Source of the DNA: Tepidisphaeraceae bacterium
GTDB taxonomy: Bacteria > Planctomycetota > Phycisphaerae > Tepidisphaerales > Tepidisphaeraceae
DNA length: 64,000 nt
NCBI GenBank assembly: GCA_035998445.1
Contig: DASYHQ010000005.1
Span: 1 to 64,000, forward strand
Direction of reading: 5' to 3'
A program made the translations under genes and the position numbers. Position 1 is the stretch's first letter, and each line of letters begins with the position of its first letter. Below are positions 59,863 through 64,000 of this stretch, one piece after another. The notes below the pieces were generated by a model. It saw nothing but the letters and a program-made list of their open reading frames with translations. It was not told the origin of the DNA and searched no databases.

Positions 59863-60723
59863 ATGATGAGCAAGTTTTACAACAATGTGAAGACGGCCCT
59901 GCTGCTGGGCATGCTGTCGGCGTTGATCCTGATGATCGGGTCGATCTGGGGAACGACCGGCGTGGTGATCGCGCTGATGTTCGCGATTATCATGAATATC
60001 GTCGGCTACTTCTTCAGCGCCAAGATCGCGCTGGCCTCGATGCAGGCGCAGGAGGTCGGGCCGGAACATGAGCTGTATCGATTAGTCGAGCCCATGGCGA
60101 AGAAGGCCGGCATGCCGATGCCGAAGGTGTACGTGGCCCCCACCTTGGCGCCCAACGCGTTTGCGACGGGTCGCAACCCGAAGAATGCGGCTGTGTGCGC
60201 GACGCAGGGCCTCCTGCAGATGCTGGACCGCAACGAGGTGGCGGGTGTGATGGCGCACGAGCTGGCGCACGTGAAGCACCGCGACATCCTGATCCAGTCG
60301 GTCGCGGCCACCATCGGCGCAGCCATCAGTTCGCTCGGCTACATGTTCATGTTCGGTGGGATGAACTCGTCGGACGACGAGGACGGTGGCATCCATCCGC
60401 TGGCGGGCCTGCTGGTGCTGTTGGTTGGTCCGCTCGCTGCCGGTCTGATTCAGGCCGCCATCAGCCGTAGCCGTGAGTTCAACGCCGACAAGGAGGGTGG
60501 CGAGCTCTGCGGTAGTCCGCTGTACCTGGCGACGGCGCTGGAGAAGATCCACTTTGGCGCCCAGCGGGTGCCGATGGACGTGAACCCGTCGTTCAACTCG
60601 ATGTTCATCGCTGAGCCGCGCAACATGATGCAGTCGATGGCCAGCCTGTTCGCGACCCATCCCCCGCTCGAACAGCGGTTGATGAACCTGATTGGTCGCG
60701 AGTCGACCGGAATGTTCCGGTAA
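59863..60723 (+). CDS. htpX: Membrane zinc protease HtpX
   Basis: This encodes 286 aa. Two N-terminal helices (ALLLGMLSALILMIGSIW, VVIALMFAIIMNIVGYFF), the zinc motif VMAHELAHVKHRD, two more helices after it, and the third ligand in SRSREFNADKEGG are present. AAGGAGA lies upstream. It degrades damaged membrane proteins. A strong terminator follows the gene. Confidence 0.96.
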   Translation: MMSKFYNNVKTALLLGMLSALILMIGSIWGTTGVVIALMFAIIMNIVGYFFSAKIALASMQAQEVGPEHELYRLVEPMAKKAGMPMPKVYVAPTLAPNAFATGRNPKNAAVCATQGLLQMLDRNEVAGVMAHELAHVKHRDILIQSVAATIGAAISSLGYMFMFGGMNSSDDEDGGIHPLAGLLVLLVGPLAAGLIQAAISRSREFNADKEGGELCGSPLYLATALEKIHFGAQRVPMDVNPSFNSMFIAEPRNMMQSMASLFATHPPLEQRLMNLIGRESTGMFR

Positions 60724-60749
60724 TCGCGGCCAAATCCTTTGACGATTCC

Positions 60750-60783
60750 GCGGGCCCGAGGATAATCCTTCGGGCCCGCTTTA
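60750..60783 (+). terminator. Terminator after htpX
   Basis: GCGGGCCCGA pairs with TCGGGCCCGC (9-10 bp plus an inner GGA/TCC), followed by TTTAAC. It separates htpX from the PBP4 gene. Confidence 0.8.
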
Positions 60784-60839
60784 ACGCCGGCCGTCCCTGG
60801 CCGATAAACCTACTTTACCGATTGGACGACGTTTCACGG

Positions 60840-62282
60840 ATGAAACAGATCACCACGACCATTTTCTGTGCGGTTCTGTCGATCTCAACCGTTGTCTTCG
60901 CCGACATCGATTCCGATGTGAACGCCGTTCTGGCCGACAAGCTGCTGGCCAAGTCGACCGTTGGGGTAGAGATAGTGGCGCTCGGCGACAGCCCGGCCGA
61001 CTCGCGCGTGCTGCTGCGGCGTGGCGCGGCGACGCCGCTCATTCCCGCCAGCAACCTCAAGCTCATTACGACCGCCGCCGCGGTGGAGAAGTTCGGGGCC
61101 GGCTTCCGGTTCGAAACGCGCTTCGTGAAGCACGGCCAGAACGTGATTGTGGTCGGCGATGGTGACCCCACCCTCGGCGATACCGACCTCATCAAAAAGT
61201 TCGGCCAAGGCAGCACCAGCGTCTTCACCGCTTGGGCGGCCGCGCTGAAAGATAGCGGCACGATTAGCGTGCAGGACGTGATCGTCGACGACAGCATCTT
61301 TGACGGGCAGTTCGTCCATCCCAACTGGCCCGAAGACCAGCGGCACCTGCGTTACGTCGCGGGCGTGGCGGGGTTGAACCTGAACGCCAACTGCCTGGAC
61401 TTCTACCTGTCGGGCACGTCGCCCGGCGCGCGGGTGAATTACCGCATCGACCCGCCGACGCAGTACGTGCAGGTGGAGAACAACTGCATCACGCGCTCCG
61501 GCGACAGCGCGGTCAGCCTGCTGCTGGACCCGGAGACGAAGCGCCTGCTGCTGCGCGGCTACAGCCCCGGATCGACGGTCGCGGTGTCGGTGACGGTCGA
61601 CGACCCGTCGCTCTACGCCGCCACGGTGTTGAAGGAACAGTTGGCGCAAGCCGGCATCACCGTCAACGGCACCGTGCGGCGAGAACATGGCGCCCGCGCC
61701 GCGCTGGCGGCCGGTTCGCCGGACTATACGGTGGTGTCGCGCTACGTGACGTCAATCGAGTACGTACTGGACCGGGCGAACAAGGACAGCGTCAACCTGT
61801 ATGCCGAGGCACTCTGCAAGCGCCTCGGATTCGCCGACACCAACGCCCCCGGCTCGTGGGTGAACGGCCCGGCGGCGATGGGGAAGTTCCTGTCCAGCGT
61901 CGGCGTGCCACCTGACCAGTACACGTTCGACGATGGCTGTGGGCTATCAAAGCAGAACGCGATCAGCGCCGGCGCGATCTCGGCCGTCCTGCAGCACATG
62001 TACTTCAGCCCGAACCGCCAAGCCTTCCTGAGCAGCCTGTCAGTCGCTGGCGTCGACGGCACGCTCGACAGCCGATTCCGCGGCAGCGACCTGCGCAACC
62101 GCGTCTTCGCCAAGAGCGGCTTCGTGAACGGCGTCAGCACGCTCAGCGGCTACTTCATGGGCAAGGACGACCGCTGGTACGCGTTCTCGATCCTGATGAA
62201 CGGCATCCCGAACAAGAGCAACTCGTCGATCAAGCCCCTGCAGGAACGCATCGTCAAAGCCGCCGACGACCTGACGCGGTGA
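60840..62282 (+). CDS. dacB: D-alanyl-D-alanine carboxypeptidase/endopeptidase, PBP4 type
   Basis: This encodes 480 aa from ATG 60840. A signal peptide (MKQITTTIFCAVLSISTVVF) ends near Ala-Asp. The SxxK motif is in LIPASNLKLITTAAA, SxN is near DGCGLSKQNAISAG, and the KTG-like box is FAKSGFVNGVSTLSG. A long domain between SxxK and SxN marks class C PBP4. It trims or opens peptidoglycan cross-links in the periplasm. Confidence 0.92.
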   Translation: MKQITTTIFCAVLSISTVVFADIDSDVNAVLADKLLAKSTVGVEIVALGDSPADSRVLLRRGAATPLIPASNLKLITTAAAVEKFGAGFRFETRFVKHGQNVIVVGDGDPTLGDTDLIKKFGQGSTSVFTAWAAALKDSGTISVQDVIVDDSIFDGQFVHPNWPEDQRHLRYVAGVAGLNLNANCLDFYLSGTSPGARVNYRIDPPTQYVQVENNCITRSGDSAVSLLLDPETKRLLLRGYSPGSTVAVSVTVDDPSLYAATVLKEQLAQAGITVNGTVRREHGARAALAAGSPDYTVVSRYVTSIEYVLDRANKDSVNLYAEALCKRLGFADTNAPGSWVNGPAAMGKFLSSVGVPPDQYTFDDGCGLSKQNAISAGAISAVLQHMYFSPNRQAFLSSLSVAGVDGTLDSRFRGSDLRNRVFAKSGFVNGVSTLSGYFMGKDDRWYAFSILMNGIPNKSNSSIKPLQERIVKAADDLTR

Positions 62283-62297
62283 GCGTGGCGTCCACAC

Positions 62298-62812
62298 TTC
62301 TCTTCTGTAGGACAGGCATTCCTGCCTGTGTCTCTTCTGTCTGTTCTTCTCTTGGTGGGCCGGACATTCTTGTCTGCCCCGCGGCGGAGCCGCGATCAAA
62401 CGCGGGGAGCCACGAAGGCGCGAAGGCACAAAGGTGGACACGAAGAACATCCGAAGAGCGTTGCGCCAGAGCGACCTTAATCGCGCAGCGCGAACGTAGA
62501 GATGGATAGCGTGTTCTTTGACAACCAAATAGCCGACGCGCGTGCGATCAACACCCAGCATGTCGACCACCCGATGGTGCACAATGGTGCAAAATGGTGC
62601 ACGAAATCGCGTTTCGCATTACCCAAACCGCCGCCACGGCCGCGGTTTGCAGAACCACCTTCGCGACTTCCTCGTGCCTTCGCGCCTTCGCGTCTCTTCA
62701 ATTTAAGCGAAAGCGCAATCGAGACAGAGAGGAATGTCCGTCCCACCGAAGACTGAGGACAGAAGAGAGAATACGGGGGAGAGACAGGCAGGAATGCCTG
62801 TCCTACAGAAGC
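62298..62812. repeat. Composite intergenic repeat, copy 2, with inverted ends
   Basis: The 545-base gap contains no credible gene. It is bounded by CTTCTGTAGGACAGGCATTC and its inverted copy at 62793-62812. Inside are a TGGTGCACAATGGTGC block and a segment GTAGAGATGGATAGCGTG (62498-62515), both also at 47570-47905 in inverse orientation. It is MITE-like in shape but has no transposase. One end carries the gene-free CTTCGCGCCTTCGCGTCTCT. Confidence 0.75.
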
Positions 62813-62827
62813 ACGCAGGGCACCTAG

Positions 62828-63565
62828 TTACTTCTCCGGCTCGGCCACGATCTCGTCTAGCGCGCGGTCAACTTCCTTTGGCTCTAGCACGCCGAGCTCT
62901 TCCAAGGCCAGCAGGGCAGCCTTCTGCTCGGCCATCTTCTTGTTGGGGCCCCAGGCGGAGGTGAACCGGCGGGTGTCGATGACGACGCCGACTTCGAAGC
63001 ACTTGCTGTGGTCGGGGCCCTTCTCGTCCAGCAACTCGTACATCGGCGAGCCGCCTAGCATTTTCTGGGCGTGCTGCTGAAGCAGGGCCTTGTAGTTCTG
63101 CTGGTGGCTGTTGGAGGCGATCTCCTCCATCTTGGCGGTCATCGTGCGCAGGACGTAGGCCTTCACGACCTCGAACCCACCATCGAGGTACACCGCCGCC
63201 ACGATCGACTCGTACACCGCCGCCGCCAGTGAACTGGGCATGGCCTCGCGGCTGCTGATGCCCTTGCCGATGATCAGCAGATCGGTCAGGCCCGTCTCAT
63301 TGCTGACCTCGGCACAGGTCCGCCGGCTGACGACGGCGCTCTTCACCTTGGTCAGCTCGCCTTCGAGGTACTCGGGAAAGCGCAGGTAGAGCGCCTCGCA
63401 GATGATGAGGTCGAGCACCGCATCGCCGAGGAACTCCATCCGCTCGTTGCTGTTCAGGCGGTTGTCGGCGATGGACGCGTGGGTCAGGGCCTCCTTCAGC
63501 ATATTGGGATTTTTGAAGGTATAGCCGAGGACCTGCTCAGCCTTTTCGCGGGTTTCGTTGGTCAC
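62828..63565 (-). CDS. rnc: Ribonuclease III
   Basis: This encodes 245 aa. The signature NERMEFLGDAVLDLIICEAL carries the catalytic Glu/Asp; a second acidic site is in LAAAVYESIVAAVYLDGGF. From about 165 a double-stranded RNA-binding domain follows (NYKALLQQHAQKMLGG to KKMAEQKAALLALEEL). It processes rRNA and long RNA hairpins, which may include the long hairpins noted in this window. Confidence 0.96.
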   Translation of the reverse strand: MTNETREKAEQVLGYTFKNPNMLKEALTHASIADNRLNSNERMEFLGDAVLDLIICEALYLRFPEYLEGELTKVKSAVVSRRTCAEVSNETGLTDLLIIGKGISSREAMPSSLAAAVYESIVAAVYLDGGFEVVKAYVLRTMTAKMEEIASNSHQQNYKALLQQHAQKMLGGSPMYELLDEKGPDHSKCFEVGVVIDTRRFTSAWGPNKKMAEQKAALLALEELGVLEPKEVDRALDEIVAEPEK

Positions 63566-63821
63566 GTACTACTCTCTGAAGGTAAACCGGGGTGCAACTA
63601 TTGAAGAAACCTATTACCTGCCCGAAAAACTGTCAATAAAAAAGGGGTTTTGACGCGACGGGCACCCGTTGGGCTCGTGACGAATCTGCGCGGGAACGTC
63701 GCGCGCTGCTGACGACGCGTGCCGCTAAAGCGGCAAGCCCTGGAGCGCGGGTTGCGATGGGCTGGGGGCGTTCGTACCATCCAGCCCGCACGCATGGTTT
63801 CGTAAGAATCGAGTTTGCCTG

Positions 63822-64000
63822 ATGCACCTTTCGACTTATCCCGCCTTGTCACTGCTCGTCGGCTCGCTCGTCATTCATGGCGCAACCGCTCCGCTGATGG
63901 CCGAGAGCGCCTTCGATCCCGCGCAGCACATGCGCGTCGACGAGGTGCGCCCTGGCATGAAAGGCTACGGCCTGAGCGTGTTCAGCGGGCACAAGATCGA
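63822..64000 (+). CDS. SpoIVB-peptidase-like protein, N-terminal part only
   Basis: 59 residues from ATG 63822 are visible before the window ends. A signal peptide (LSLLVGSLVIHGATAPLMA) is followed by MRVDEVRPGMKGYGLSVFSG, a motif I associate with the start of SpoIVB/S55-type proteins in Planctomycetota and Acidobacteria. The start was chosen for the signal peptide and lack of a better upstream ATG. The rest is outside. Confidence 0.6.
   Translation, partial: MHLSTYPALSLLVGSLVIHGATAPLMAESAFDPAQHMRVDEVRPGMKGYGLSVFSGHKI

Noticed and set aside
62298-62812. Insertion sequence
   Set aside because: No transposase frame is present; only inverted ends and shared blocks.

Overview
The window reads as chromosome of a Planctomycetota bacterium, most likely Phycisphaerae-like, carrying an integrated siphovirus-type prophage. 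The host assignment is an inference from high GC, short palindromic repeats scattered between and even inside genes, a planctomycete-style integrase and the housekeeping gene set; no rRNA gene is present to settle it.

Prophage (324-32116). A 29-bp perfect direct repeat at 324-352 and 32088-32116 bounds about 31.8 kb. The right copy is the T-tract and one arm of the hisF transcription terminator, so the phage enters a terminator and rebuilds it. Almost all late genes are on the minus strand. Read from right to left they are: small proteins, a PD-(D/E)XK nuclease, two sigma-like proteins, a membrane protein, a beta-helix depolymerase-like protein, a small basic protein with a cytosine methyltransferase, small and large terminase, gpW-like joiner, portal, S49 protease with a nested scaffold, a Mu gpT-like capsid protein, a fibre-like protein, connector and tail-completion proteins, tail tube, a tail-assembly chaperone with a -1 frameshift site, tape measure, tip proteins and a cysteine-repeat adhesin-like protein. 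Four short plus-strand genes and a convergent integrase fill the right end. No CI-like repressor and no replication protein is recognisable. Between the two transcription directions lies an AT-richer stretch of about 720 bp (27878-28600) with no credible gene. It folds into many hairpins, and G-U pairs show that the minus strand is the RNA strand. This is the best candidate for an undescribed element here. Two of the plus-strand genes also share a hairpin with the same 9-nt loop placed 16-17 nt before their start codons.

Chromosome (1-323 and 32117-64000). The genes are hisF, tRNA-His, a PhnD-like binding protein, homoserine dehydrogenase with an apgM-like partner that may act as homoserine kinase, a dihydrolipoamide dehydrogenase carrying its own lipoyl domain, a DUF3524 glycosyltransferase, recN, a stand-alone tRNA-binding domain, a pyruvate dehydrogenase E1alpha-E1beta-E2 cluster, glycyl-tRNA synthetase, ribosomal protein S20, apt, mfd, acylphosphatase, a gluzincin-like lipoprotein, a degenerate metallo-beta-lactamase-fold protein, a PIN toxin/antitoxin pair, pyrE, htpX, a PBP4-type carboxypeptidase, RNase III and the start of a SpoIVB-peptidase-like protein.

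Host repeats fall into three intergenic families. One of them (GTACCACGGG...CCCGTGGTAC) lies in frame inside mfd. A separate array of 13 degenerate units with an exact 20-nt period lies between acyP and mfd.
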